DNA from: an uncultured Oscillospiraceae bacterium | GTDB lineage: Bacteria; Bacillota; Clostridia; Oscillospirales; Oscillospiraceae | Direction of reading: 5' to 3' | Length of the DNA: 64,000 bases | Assembly (NCBI GenBank): GCA_947631845.1 | Contig: CANRMY010000002.1 | Location: 40,055 to 104,054, forward strand | Part shown: positions 23,314 through 34,945 of the stretch, in pieces | Numbering within the stretch: position 1 is the first letter of the stretch | Layout: every line of letters begins with the position of its first letter | The notes under the pieces: generated by a model | What the model saw: the letters and a program-made list of their open reading frames with translations, nothing else | Told to the model about the DNA's origin: nothing | The model's database searches: none | Position numbers and translations under genes: made by a program

Positions 23314-23342
23314 TTGACATAAAGTGAAGCGGGTCGTTTAAT
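23314..23342 (+). promoter_or_regulatory. Sigma-A promoter of the small ORF (copy B)
   Basis: TTGACA, 17 bp, TTTAAT; one change from the perfect consensus of copy A. Confidence 0.8.
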
Positions 23343-23422
23343 ACCTTTTGGGAAGCCGTGGGTACGCGGCCGGAAACAAACGGTGCGGTCTGGTCCTCCT
23401 TGAAGGAAGGAGGGATGTGAAG

Positions 23423-23524
23423 ATGTTAAGAAGCATTCTTCCATTGTCTATTACGTTTCATTGGCGTGGATATAGATTTACGCTGAGGATAACGAAAGAC
23501 AAGGCCGCCACTGGTCAAGAGTGA
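23423..23524 (+). CDS. 33-residue peptide, possible type I toxin (copy B)
   Basis: ATG at 23423 with SD AGGAGG hidden in a leader stem. The peptide starts MLRSILPLSITFHW and ends RITKDKAATGQE, 28 of 33 residues identical to copy A, with several silent changes between the two. The first half is hydrophobic and aromatic, the second basic. The ORF ends inside the terminator hairpin. Function and family unrecognised. Confidence 0.6.
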   Translation: MLRSILPLSITFHWRGYRFTLRITKDKAATGQE

Positions 23525-23537
23525 CGGTCTGTCTTTT
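23495..23537. terminator. Shared bidirectional hairpin of copy B
   Basis: AAAGACA...TGTCTTTT hairpin, same as in copy A. Confidence 0.65.
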
Positions 23538-23628
23538 GCTATGACTTTTAAGTTGTAGCAGCAGTCAACCCAACAACTTAAGGACCAGGCCGCTCGTTGA
23601 TGGTCAACACCTACGGCGACCCACTTCT
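23495..23628 (-). ncRNA. Predicted antisense RNA (antitoxin-like), copy B
   Basis: Roughly 134 nt from the minus-strand consensus promoter (23663-23635) to the shared hairpin; ends estimated. It overlaps the 3' end of the small ORF mRNA. Confidence 0.55.
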
Positions 23629-23634
23629 ATTGTT

Positions 23635-23663
23635 ATTATACCCGCTCGCCGCTTGTATGTCAA
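23635..23663 (-). promoter_or_regulatory. Consensus sigma-A promoter of the antisense RNA (copy B)
   Basis: Minus strand TTGACA (23663-23658), 17 bp, TATAAT (23640-23635); perfect consensus. Confidence 0.85.
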
Positions 23664-23672
23664 GCTGTTTAT

Positions 23673-24716
23673 TTATTCCTCCCCGTACCTGGTCAGCAGA
23701 TAGTCCGCGCGCTCCACCGCCTCCCGGGAAAGCTCGCGGCCCCAGTGGACGGAGCTGTTGTAGTTGCCCTCGGCCACGATGACGGAGCTCTCGCGCACCT
23801 CCAGGACGATCACGGAGTGGGTGTCCCCGTTCACGCGCAGGATGTCCCCCACGCGCACGTCCTCGAATCTCACGGGCCGCACCCTCCTGGCCGGCGCCTC
23901 CCCAAAGGCCGCGTCGCTGAGCAGGAACGCGAAGCCCGCGCAGCCGTAGCCCACGCTGAAGATACCGCCCCGCCAGGCGTAGGAATTTTCGTTCGTCCAG
24001 GGCGTCCCCTCCGGGTATCCGGCCCTCATGGCGATGATGGCCTCATAGGCGGCCCTCTGCTGTGCCTCCGTGTCCGGCGCGGGGGCCGGGCTCTCTCCCC
24101 CAAGCTCCACGCCGCTCATGCGCGTCAGCACCGCGGCGGCCTCAGCCCGGTTCATGCTCTCCGCTCCCCGGAACGTCCCCCAGTCGTCGCAGCCCTCCAT
24201 GATGCCCATGGCGTACACCGCCCGGATGGCCTCCCGCTCCTCGCCGCCGTACCTGTCCAGATCCGGCACGTCCACGGCCAACAGCTCCCGCTCCTCCGGC
24301 ATCCGCGCGCCGGCGGCCCGCAGGGCGTTCCGTATGGTCACGGCCAGGGCCGCCCTGGTCATGTTCGTGTCCCCGTCGGCCCCCAGATCCAGGGCCGTGC
24401 CGTCAAAGATCCCTTTTTTGGCGCAGGTCTCCACGTACGGCTCGTACCAGACCCGGCCGCTCCCCCGCTCCGGCAGCTCCGCCGGGAACAGCAGGCGCAG
24501 GGTCATGGCGGCAAATTCGCCGTAGGTGACCTTCTTCTCCGGCTGAAAGAGGCCGTCGCCGCAGCCCTCCACCCAGCCGTTCTCCGCCGCCGCGTCTATG
24601 TATCCGGCGGCCCAGTGCCCCGCCGGCACGTCCCGGAACCGGGCGGCCAGGGCCGTCACGGAGACGGACAGCGCCACAGCGGCGGCAATCAAACATGAAA
24701 GTAATCTTTTTTTCAT
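23673..24716 (-). CDS. SLH-domain protein with C-terminal papain-like hydrolase domain
   Basis: Exported cell-wall protein of 347 aa. Signal peptide at 1-24 (ends VTALAA), three SLH repeats (about 26-85, 90-150, 155-205: FRDVPAGHWAAGYIDAAAENGW, then YVETCAKKGIF and AIRAVYAMGIMEGC), a Pro-rich linker (207-217), and a domain at 218-347 with C259 (GYGCAGFAF) and H300 (DTHSVIV) in the order and spacing of NlpC/P60 or CHAP cysteine peptidases. The SLH part should hold it to secondary wall polymers; the last domain may cut peptidoglycan (inference). Monocistronic. Confidence 0.8.
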   Translation of the reverse strand: MKKRLLSCLIAAAVALSVSVTALAARFRDVPAGHWAAGYIDAAAENGWVEGCGDGLFQPEKKVTYGEFAAMTLRLLFPAELPERGSGRVWYEPYVETCAKKGIFDGTALDLGADGDTNMTRAALAVTIRNALRAAGARMPEERELLAVDVPDLDRYGGEEREAIRAVYAMGIMEGCDDWGTFRGAESMNRAEAAAVLTRMSGVELGGESPAPAPDTEAQQRAAYEAIIAMRAGYPEGTPWTNENSYAWRGGIFSVGYGCAGFAFLLSDAAFGEAPARRVRPVRFEDVRVGDILRVNGDTHSVIVLEVRESSVIVAEGNYNSSVHWGRELSREAVERADYLLTRYGEE

Positions 24717-24849
24717 AAACAGTCCCTCCCTCTGTACACAAGTTTAGTACAAAAGGAGGGATTTTTCAAGCTTAAAATTGTGGAAGCCGTTCCGTCAAAC
24801 GAATATTTTTTAAATGTCTACTGATGATTGGTCTTAATCGGATATTTGA

Positions 24850-26430
24850 TCAGATCCCGCTGGCGCCGTAGTTTGCCAGCACCCGGGCGGAGGGGTCGTC
24901 CACGGCGCAGTTGGGCCAGGCGCGGTTGGGCATCCAGAAGTCCGCGATCATCTCCGCCTGACCGGGGTAATACTTTTCAAAAATCTCCCGGTACAGCAGG
25001 CTCTCCTTGGTGAAGGGCGTGCAATAGGCGTATTGTTTCCGCTTTTCCTCAAATGCCCCGTCGGTGTACAGGGACGCGGCGTACTCCTTCAGGTCGTCCA
25101 CCATGGAGTGGCCCACGGCGTCGGAGAAGGCCGCCTTTTGCCGCCAGAGGATCTGTCCGGGCAGGATCTCGTCGGCCTCGAAGGCGTGGCGCAGCAGGTA
25201 CTTGCCCATGTTGTACCGGTTCATCTTCAGCTCCGGGTCGATGCTCATCACGTACCGCACGAAGTCCAGATCCCCGAAGGGCACCCGCGCCTCCAGGGAG
25301 TTGACGCTGATGCACCGGTCGGCCCGGAGCACGTCGTACATGTGCAACTCCCGCACCCGCTTCTGGCTCTCCAGCTGGAATTCCGCCGCGTTGGGGGCGA
25401 AGTCCGTGTATTTATAGCCAAAAAGCTCGTCGGAGATCTCCCCGGTGAGCAAAACGCGGATGTCCGTGGTCTCGTGGATGGCCTTGCACACCAGGTACAT
25501 GCCCATGCTGGCCCGGACGGTGGTGATGTCCCAGGTGCCCAGGGCCTTTATCACATCCTCCAGATTGGCGATGACTTCGTCCCTGGTCATAAAAACCTCG
25601 GTGTGGTCCGCACCGATGTAGTCCGCCACCATGCGGGCGTACTTCAGGTCGATGGCGTCCTTGTCCATGCCGATGGCGAAGGTGCGGATCTTCCGGCCCA
25701 GGATCCTGGCGGCGATGGCGCACACCAGGGAGGAGTCCAGCCCGCCGGACAGCAAAAAGCCCAGGGGCGCGTCCGCGTCCAGCCGCTTCTCCACGGCGGC
25801 GATGAGCCGTCCCCGGATGCCGGCGCAGACCCGGTAGGTAGAGCCGGAGATGTACTCCCCCTCCACCCGCGTCACATCCGCGTAGCGGACGAATTTCCCG
25901 CCCACCCAGTAGTGTCCCGGCGGGAAGGGCAGGATCTTCTTGCAAAAGGCCGTCAGGTTCTTGGGCTCGCTGGCGAAGACCGTGGAGCCGTCCTCCAGGA
26001 CCCCGTAATATAGCGGCCTGATGCCGATGGGATCCCGGGCGGCCACCAGCCCCAGCTTTGAATCATAGATGATCATGGCAAACTCCGCGTCCAGCCGCGC
26101 GAACATGCCCAGGCCCAGCTCCCTGTAGAGGGGCAGGATGATCTCGCAGTCGGACTCGGATTTAAATTCATACTTTTTGGCGATCCGCCGCCGCACCGGG
26201 CGGAAGCCGTAGAGCTCCCCGTTGCACACCACCATATTCCCGTCCAGGGCGAAGGGCTGCATCCCCTCAGGCGTCAGGCCCATGATGGCCAGCCTGTGAA
26301 AGCCCAGCCAGCCCTCCCCCGCCTCCACGAACCGCGACATGTCCGGGCCCCGGGATACCGTCTCCTCAAAGCCCTTTTGCGCCAGCTCCAGGGGGATGGA
26401 GCGCTTTGTAAAGCCGATGATCGAGCACAT
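24850..26430 (-). CDS. asnB: Asparagine synthase (glutamine-hydrolysing)
   Basis: Converts aspartate to asparagine with glutamine and ATP. The 526 aa protein starts MCSIIG, so C2 becomes the N-terminal nucleophile of the class II glutaminase domain (2-190; RGPDMS, NGELYG). The synthetase domain follows, with the PPi loop LLSGGLDSSL and GEISDELFGYKY. The start at 26430 (SD GGGAGG) is required for the N-terminal Cys; an in-frame ATG at 26493 is rejected. A hairpin plus T5 lies in the leader just before the SD. Confidence 0.95.
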   Translation of the reverse strand: MCSIIGFTKRSIPLELAQKGFEETVSRGPDMSRFVEAGEGWLGFHRLAIMGLTPEGMQPFALDGNMVVCNGELYGFRPVRRRIAKKYEFKSESDCEIILPLYRELGLGMFARLDAEFAMIIYDSKLGLVAARDPIGIRPLYYGVLEDGSTVFASEPKNLTAFCKKILPFPPGHYWVGGKFVRYADVTRVEGEYISGSTYRVCAGIRGRLIAAVEKRLDADAPLGFLLSGGLDSSLVCAIAARILGRKIRTFAIGMDKDAIDLKYARMVADYIGADHTEVFMTRDEVIANLEDVIKALGTWDITTVRASMGMYLVCKAIHETTDIRVLLTGEISDELFGYKYTDFAPNAAEFQLESQKRVRELHMYDVLRADRCISVNSLEARVPFGDLDFVRYVMSIDPELKMNRYNMGKYLLRHAFEADEILPGQILWRQKAAFSDAVGHSMVDDLKEYAASLYTDGAFEEKRKQYAYCTPFTKESLLYREIFEKYYPGQAEMIADFWMPNRAWPNCAVDDPSARVLANYGASGI

Positions 26431-26448
26431 GTTTTGACCCTCCCAAAC

Positions 26449-26490
26449 AAAAAGACGCGGAGCCCCCCTCACCGGAGGACAAATCCGCGC
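26449..26490 (-). terminator. Attenuator-like hairpin in the asnB leader
   Basis: On the minus strand GCGCGGA (26490-26484) pairs with TCCGCGTC (26461-26454), followed by TTTTT (26453-26449) and, a few bases on, the asnB SD. It is downstream of the asnB promoter, so it must be read through for expression. Confidence 0.55.
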
Positions 26491-26520
26491 CATTGTGGAT
26501 TTCGTTCTTTATCGAAATGC

Positions 26521-26550
26521 ATTCTACAACACGTTTGCCCCCTTTGTCAA
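26521..26550 (-). promoter_or_regulatory. Promoter of asnB
   Basis: Minus strand TTGACA, 18 bp, TAGAAT. An inverted repeat ATTTCG...CGAAAT (26499-26518) spans the expected start point and could be an operator or first leader hairpin. Confidence 0.65.
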
Positions 26551-26644
26551 GGTATTTTTGCAGGATTTGGCGCGCAAAATTGCATTTTGGAGTTTCGTAC
26601 AAACAAAGCCCGGATTTTAGCGGGTTTTTGGGCTTTAAACAGCG

Positions 26645-26673
26645 TTGACAGCGGCCCGGTTTGCGCTTATAAT
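26645..26673 (+). promoter_or_regulatory. Promoter of dapL
   Basis: TTGACA, 17 bp, TATAAT; perfect consensus, 32 bp before the ATG. Confidence 0.85.
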
Positions 26674-26705
26674 CTTTTTAAAATGGAGAAAAAGGGGCTG
26701 TTCAG

Positions 26706-27923
26706 ATGGTCAAAGTCAACACGAACTTCCAAAAACTCCCCGGCGGGTATCTCTTCCCGGAGATCGGCCGCCGGACCCGGGCCTTTCAGGCCACGAATCC
26801 CCCTCTGCCCCTGATCCGCATGGGCATCGGCGACGTGACCCGTCCCCTGGCCCCGGCGGTGGTGGAGGCCATGGAGAAGGCAAGCCATGAGATGGGCGCC
26901 CAGGACACCTTCCGGGGCTACTGCGAGGAGACCTGCGGGGCCTACGACTTCCTCCGGTTCGCCATCCAGCGTGCCTACAAGCGGCAGGGCGTGGACATCG
27001 CCGACGACGAGATCTTTGTCTCCGACGGCGCAAAGTCCGACTGCGGCAACATCGGCGACATCTTCTCGGTGGACAACGTGGTGGCGGTCTGCGACCCGGT
27101 GTACCCGGTCTATGTGGACACCAACGCCATGGCCGGCCGGGCCGGCGACTATGACGGCGAGAAGTGGACGAACCTGGTCTATCTGCCCTGCACGGCGGAA
27201 AACGGCTTCTTCCCCGCCCTGCCCGCGCGCGTCCCCGATATCATCTACATCTGCTCCCCCAACAACCCCACCGGCACGGCGGCCAGCTGCGAGCAGCTGA
27301 AGACCTGGGTGGACTACGCCAATGAGCACGGCAGCGTGATCCTCTTCGACTCCGCCTACGAGGCGTTCATCACCGAGCCCGGCATCCCCCACAGCATCTT
27401 TGAGGTGGAGGGGGCCAAGACCTGCGCCATCGAGTTCCGCTCCTTCTCCAAGTCCTCCGGCTTCACCGGCAACCGCTGCGCCTACACGGTTGTGCCCAAG
27501 GCCCTGATCCGGGGCGGCGTGAGCCTCCGGGACATGTGGAACCGGCGCATGGGGACGAAATTCAACGGCGTGGCCTACGTCATCCAGCGGGCCGCCGAGG
27601 CGGCGCTGTCCGACGAGGGCTGGGAGCAGTCCATGGAGAACGTGCGCTACTACCTCAACAACGCCAAGATCATCCGGGAGGCGCTGAGCGGGGCGGGCTT
27701 GCCCGTCTACGGCGGCGTCAACGCCCCTTACATCTGGTGCGGCACACCGGACGGCATGGGGAGCTGGGAATTTTTCGACAAGCTCCTGAAGGAGGCGTGC
27801 ATCGTCACCACCCCCGGCGCGGGCTTCGGCCCCTCCGGCGAGGGATACGTCCGCCTGACCGCCTTCGGCACCTGTGAGAACACCTGCGAGGCCATGGAGC
27901 GGATACGGAAGCTGCTGAAATAA
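26706..27923 (+). CDS. dapL: LL-diaminopimelate aminotransferase
   Basis: PLP enzyme of 405 aa that makes LL-diaminopimelate from tetrahydrodipicolinate in one step, replacing DapD/C/E in lysine and peptidoglycan synthesis. Family marks: NFQKLPGGYLFPEI at the start, SDGAKSDCGNI, PNNPTGTA, DSAYEAF, and the PLP lysine K249 in FSKSSGFTGNR. Length is typical. SD is weak (AAAGGGG). It is the only lysine gene here, but the large carB gene downstream carries a DapF-like domain, the step that would follow DapL. Confidence 0.96.
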   Translation: MVKVNTNFQKLPGGYLFPEIGRRTRAFQATNPPLPLIRMGIGDVTRPLAPAVVEAMEKASHEMGAQDTFRGYCEETCGAYDFLRFAIQRAYKRQGVDIADDEIFVSDGAKSDCGNIGDIFSVDNVVAVCDPVYPVYVDTNAMAGRAGDYDGEKWTNLVYLPCTAENGFFPALPARVPDIIYICSPNNPTGTAASCEQLKTWVDYANEHGSVILFDSAYEAFITEPGIPHSIFEVEGAKTCAIEFRSFSKSSGFTGNRCAYTVVPKALIRGGVSLRDMWNRRMGTKFNGVAYVIQRAAEAALSDEGWEQSMENVRYYLNNAKIIREALSGAGLPVYGGVNAPYIWCGTPDGMGSWEFFDKLLKEACIVTTPGAGFGPSGEGYVRLTAFGTCENTCEAMERIRKLLK

Positions 27924-27945
27924 CCCCACAAACGGGGCCCCCAGC

Positions 27946-28150
27946 GGGCCGCCCAGGTGTGCGGCCCGTACGGACCCCGGCGGCAAAACGGGCCGCCGGG
28001 AAAATCCACGAAGGACGCCGTAGGGGCCGCACACCGGGCGGCCCGCGGGACAAGCTATAAATGGGGCCCCCGGCGAACGTCACGATAATCGTTTCAATAT
28101 ATGAACGGCCCGCAAAGGACGCCGTAGGGGCCGCACACCGGGCGGCCCGC
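27946..28150. repeat. REP-like palindrome cluster 1 (dapL-carA gap)
   Basis: The 254 bp gap between dapL and carA holds no gene. It has three palindromic units of the family GTA(G/C)GGGCCG...CGGCCCG: 27946-27971, 28013-28046 and 28117-28150. The last two lie in an exact 36 bp direct repeat (28011-28046 and 28115-28150), 104 bp apart. Confidence 0.75.
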
Positions 28151-28177
28151 CGGATAACTGCGATATACGGAGGTATT

Positions 28178-29244
28178 ATGGGAAAAACTTACTTGATCCT
28201 GGAAAACGGGAAAAAATACGAGGGGGAAGCCTTCGGGAAGGCCGGCGAGAGCGTGGGGGAGCTTGTGTTCACCACGGGCATGACCGGTTGTGTGGAAAGT
28301 CTTACGGATCCCAGCTATTTCGGACAGCTGGTCGTTTTCACGTTCCCGATGTTCTGTAATTACGGTGTTGCCGACGCGGACATGGAAAGCTCGTCCATCC
28401 ATGTCCGCGGAGCTATAGTCAGGGAGGTTTGCCGGGAGCCCAGCAACTTCCGGTGCGAGGAGGACATCCAGCACTTCATGGAGCGCATGGGCATCGTGGG
28501 CATCTCCGGCGTGGACACCCGGGAGCTGACCCAGCTTCTGCGGGACGGCGGCGTTATGAACGCCGTCATCACCCCGAACCCGGACTACGACTGGCGGAGC
28601 CTGAAGGCCTTCCGGGTGGAGGGCTCGGTGGAGGCCACCTCTACAAAAGAGCCGGAGATCCTGACGCCCGACGGCCCCGTGTCCCGCACCGTGGTGCTGA
28701 TGGACTACGGCGCCAAGGGGAGCATCACCGAGAACCTTTTGAAGCGCAACTGCAAGGTGGTCATCCTCCCCTACAACGCCACGGCGGAGGAGATTTTGCG
28801 CTATGACCCCGACGGGGTCATGCTCTCCAACGGTCCCGGCGACCCCACGGACAACGTGGGGTGCATCGAGGTCATCCGGGAGCTCTTCGGCAAAAAGCCC
28901 CTCTTCGGCATCTGCCTGGGCCACCAGATGATGGCGCTGGCCGCCGGCGGGAGCACCGAAAAGCTGAAATTCGGCCACCGGGGCGCCAACCAGCCGGTGA
29001 AGGACCTGGAGACGGGCCGGGTCTACATCACCTGCCAGAACCACGGCTACGCGGTGTCCGTGAAGGACATCGAGCGGGTGGGCGGCAAAATGCGCTTCGT
29101 GAACGTGAACGACGGCACCTGCGAGGGTGTGGATTACCCCGGCAAGCGTGCCTTCTCCATGCAGTTCCACCCCGAGGCCCACGGCGGCCCCCGGGACACC
29201 GAGTGGGCCTTTGACAGATTTATGGATATGATGGAGGTGCGGTA

Positions 29245-29245
<1 letters not shown>
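28178..29245 (+). CDS. carA: Carbamoyl-phosphate synthase small subunit
   Basis: Glutaminase subunit of 355 aa feeding ammonia to CarB for pyrimidine and arginine synthesis. N-terminal CPSase domain (1-140) and class I amidotransferase domain (about 170-355) with nucleophile C246 (GICLGHQMM) and the His/Glu pair in FHPEAHGG. ATG at 28178 has the SD GGAGG. The stop overlaps the carB start by one base (TAATG), so they are translationally coupled. Confidence 0.96.
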
Positions 29246-33276
<4,031 letters not shown>

Positions 33277-33294
33277 TCTAATAAAATGTGCAAA

Positions 33295-33325
33295 GCGGCC
33301 GGGCTGGATCCAGTCCGGCCCTTTT
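33295..33325 (+). terminator. Terminator of carAB
   Basis: GGCCGGGCTGGA pairs with TCCAGTCCGGCC (one mismatch) and is followed by CTTTTT. Confidence 0.85.
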
Positions 33326-33378
33326 TCTTCTTTGCCGCGCCCGCGATCAGGACCTCAAAAAAATTTTAAAAAAACGTA

Positions 33379-33409
33379 TTGACCTTACAGGGCACTCTAA
33401 TGATATAAA
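33379..33409 (+). promoter_or_regulatory. MerR-type promoter with 19 bp spacer
   Basis: TTGACC, 19 bp, TATAAA. The long spacer is the mark of promoters that MerR regulators untwist; it lies directly before a MerR-family gene and so is probably autoregulated. Confidence 0.65.
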
Positions 33410-33432
33410 GAACCTGAAAGGGGGGGCATGAT

Positions 33433-34224
33433 ATGACGATCAGGGATTTATCCCGGCTCTGCGGCTGTAATCCCCAGACGCTGCGTTATTATGACAGCGT
33501 GGGGCTTTTGAAGCCCGCCAGGGTGGACAGCTGGACTGGCTACCGGTTCTACGACCGGGAGCAGGCGCTCACCTTCGTGAAGATCAAAAATCTGCAAAAG
33601 GCCGGCTTCACCATCGCGGAGATCAAAAGCCTGCTGGACCGGGAGGATTCGGAGATCTTCAGGGCCTTTGAAATAAAAATCGCCCAGGCGGAGCGGAGGC
33701 TGTCGGAGATCAAACAAATTCAAAAGTCATATCAGACCGAAATGACAGATATGCAAAAGAAGCTGCAAGAGGTGCGGGACGCGGTCAGACGCTCCATGGA
33801 GCGCTACGATCCGACGGAGGAGTTCGGCATTGACCGGGATACCTACGCAAAAATTACAGAGCTTGTGGACGGCGTTTTTGAGGACCTTATGGCCCTGGAG
33901 GACGCCGCGGTCCTGGAGGGGCCTGACGCCCCGGAGCCCCAAATTGAGGAGCTTCTGGGGGACCCGGCCTGTGAGCTTGTCTATGAGAACCACGGGTGGA
34001 AATTTGTGAAGGACTTCTTTCCCCAGTGGTCCGACCTCCAAGCCGGGCGGGAGTACAGCCTCCTCTTCCGGCTCGCACCCGGCAAGGCAAATCGTACGGC
34101 CTTCGCCAACACCGCTCTCGGGATGCTCTGCCTTCTCTACCCGAAAAATGGCATGAAATGGTCGTGCAATACTGCGGAATCCCAGGACGGCCTCAACCAT
34201 TTCTGGCTCCTGCTGCGCCGGTGA
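33433..34224 (+). CDS. MerR-family transcriptional regulator with effector domain
   Basis: 263 aa. Winged-helix N-terminus (1-70: TIRDLSRLCGCNPQTLRYYDSVGLLKPARVD split over the first helices, then YRFYDREQ), a long dimerisation coiled coil (75-120), and a C-terminal domain of about 140 aa that may bind a ligand, in the manner of BmrR/GyrI-like proteins (weak similarity). SD GGGGGG at -8. Its target other than itself is not evident; no transporter follows directly. Confidence 0.88.
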   Translation: MTIRDLSRLCGCNPQTLRYYDSVGLLKPARVDSWTGYRFYDREQALTFVKIKNLQKAGFTIAEIKSLLDREDSEIFRAFEIKIAQAERRLSEIKQIQKSYQTEMTDMQKKLQEVRDAVRRSMERYDPTEEFGIDRDTYAKITELVDGVFEDLMALEDAAVLEGPDAPEPQIEELLGDPACELVYENHGWKFVKDFFPQWSDLQAGREYSLLFRLAPGKANRTAFANTALGMLCLLYPKNGMKWSCNTAESQDGLNHFWLLLRR

Positions 34225-34248
34225 ACAGCCCCGCCCCCGGAAGCCGCC

Positions 34249-34276
34249 TGCCCGCTTGGGCACGCTCCAAGCGGGC
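34249..34276 (+). terminator. Hairpin after the MerR gene
   Basis: TGCCCGCTTGG pairs with CCAAGCGGGCA (11 bp, perfect). No T-run follows, so termination may be weak. Confidence 0.5.
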
Positions 34277-34330
34277 ATATATGCGGATGGGTCCTGAACC
34301 CGTCCGTTTTTTTCGCGTTTTTCGCAAAAA

Positions 34331-34359
34331 TGTGACGCGGGCCGCTTAAATGTCGTGTA
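34331..34359 (+). promoter_or_regulatory. Possible ECF-type promoter of the sigma factor operon
   Basis: TGTGACG, 16 bp, CGTGTA before the sigma factor gene; no sigma-A boxes are obvious. Such genes are often autoregulated. Assignment is tentative. Confidence 0.4.
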
Positions 34360-34384
34360 TAGAAGTGAAAGGAAGTGATGCCCT

Positions 34385-34945
34385 TTGGATGACAGGGAGA
34401 TCGTTGCGCTCTATTGGGCCCGCTCGGAGACCGCCATCGCGGAGACCGGCAGAAAATACGGAAGCTACTGCCGCTCCATCGCCCGCGGCCTCCTGCCCCG
34501 GGAGGAGGACTGCGAGGAGTGTGTCAACGACACCTACCTGCGGGCCTGGGAGACCATTCCCCCGCGCCGTCCCGACAAGCTCTCCACCTATCTTGGGAAG
34601 ATCACCCGCAATCTCGCTCTGGACAGGTGCCGCTATGGCGGCCGGGAGAAGCGCGGGGGCGGCCAGGCCCCCCTTGTCCTGGAGGAGATCGGCGACTGCG
34701 TCCCCGGACCGGACAGCGCCGAGGCGCTCCTTGACCGGGTGGCGCTGGCGGACTGCTTTGACCGCTTCCTGGCCTCCCTGCCCCGGGAAAAGCGGGACAT
34801 CTTCGTGCGGCGGTACTGGTTTTTCAGTTCCATTGAGGAGATCGCCAGGGATTTTGCCGTCAGCGAGAGCCGGGTCAAGATGATCCTGCTGCGCGCGCGG
34901 GGCCAACTAAAAGACGCTTTGGAAAGAGAGGGACTGTGGATATGA
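34385..34945 (+). CDS. ECF-type RNA polymerase sigma factor
   Basis: Sigma-70 family factor of 186 aa with region 2 (REEDCEECVNDTYLRAWETIPP; YLGKITRNLALD, residues about 35-85) and region 4 (LPREKRDIFVRRYWF, then VSESRVKMILLRARGQLKDAL, 130-180). The start is TTG at 34385 preceded by GGAAGTGA. The end overlaps the next gene by 4 bp (ATGA), as is normal for a sigma factor and its membrane-bound regulator. Confidence 0.92.
   Translation: MDDREIVALYWARSETAIAETGRKYGSYCRSIARGLLPREEDCEECVNDTYLRAWETIPPRRPDKLSTYLGKITRNLALDRCRYGGREKRGGGQAPLVLEEIGDCVPGPDSAEALLDRVALADCFDRFLASLPREKRDIFVRRYWFFSSIEEIARDFAVSESRVKMILLRARGQLKDALEREGLWI

Larger units (their letters stand above)
23281..23670. repeat. Dispersed ~390 bp element, copy B (type I toxin-antitoxin-like)
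   Basis: Second copy of the element at 18284-18671, same orientation. Promoter TTGACA-17 bp-TTTAAT (23314-23342) on plus, TTGACA-17 bp-TATAAT (23663 back to 23635) on minus. SD-hiding stem CCTCCTT (23395-23401) with AAGGAGG (23407-23413). Leader, ORF and hairpin are nearly identical to copy A, while two blocks in the antisense half (about 23545-23578 and 23595-23612) differ strongly. Both copies begin their antisense promoter about 10 bp after the stop of a minus-strand gene. Confidence 0.75.

Noticed and set aside
26431..26493. In-frame upstream start for AsnB, or a leader peptide for attenuation
   Set aside because: No SD, no Asn-rich codons, and it would hide the N-terminal Cys nucleophile that class II glutaminases need.
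26430..26550. T-box riboswitch before asnB
   Set aside because: The leader is about 85 nt and has no T-box sequence or specifier stem; only a simple hairpin is seen.
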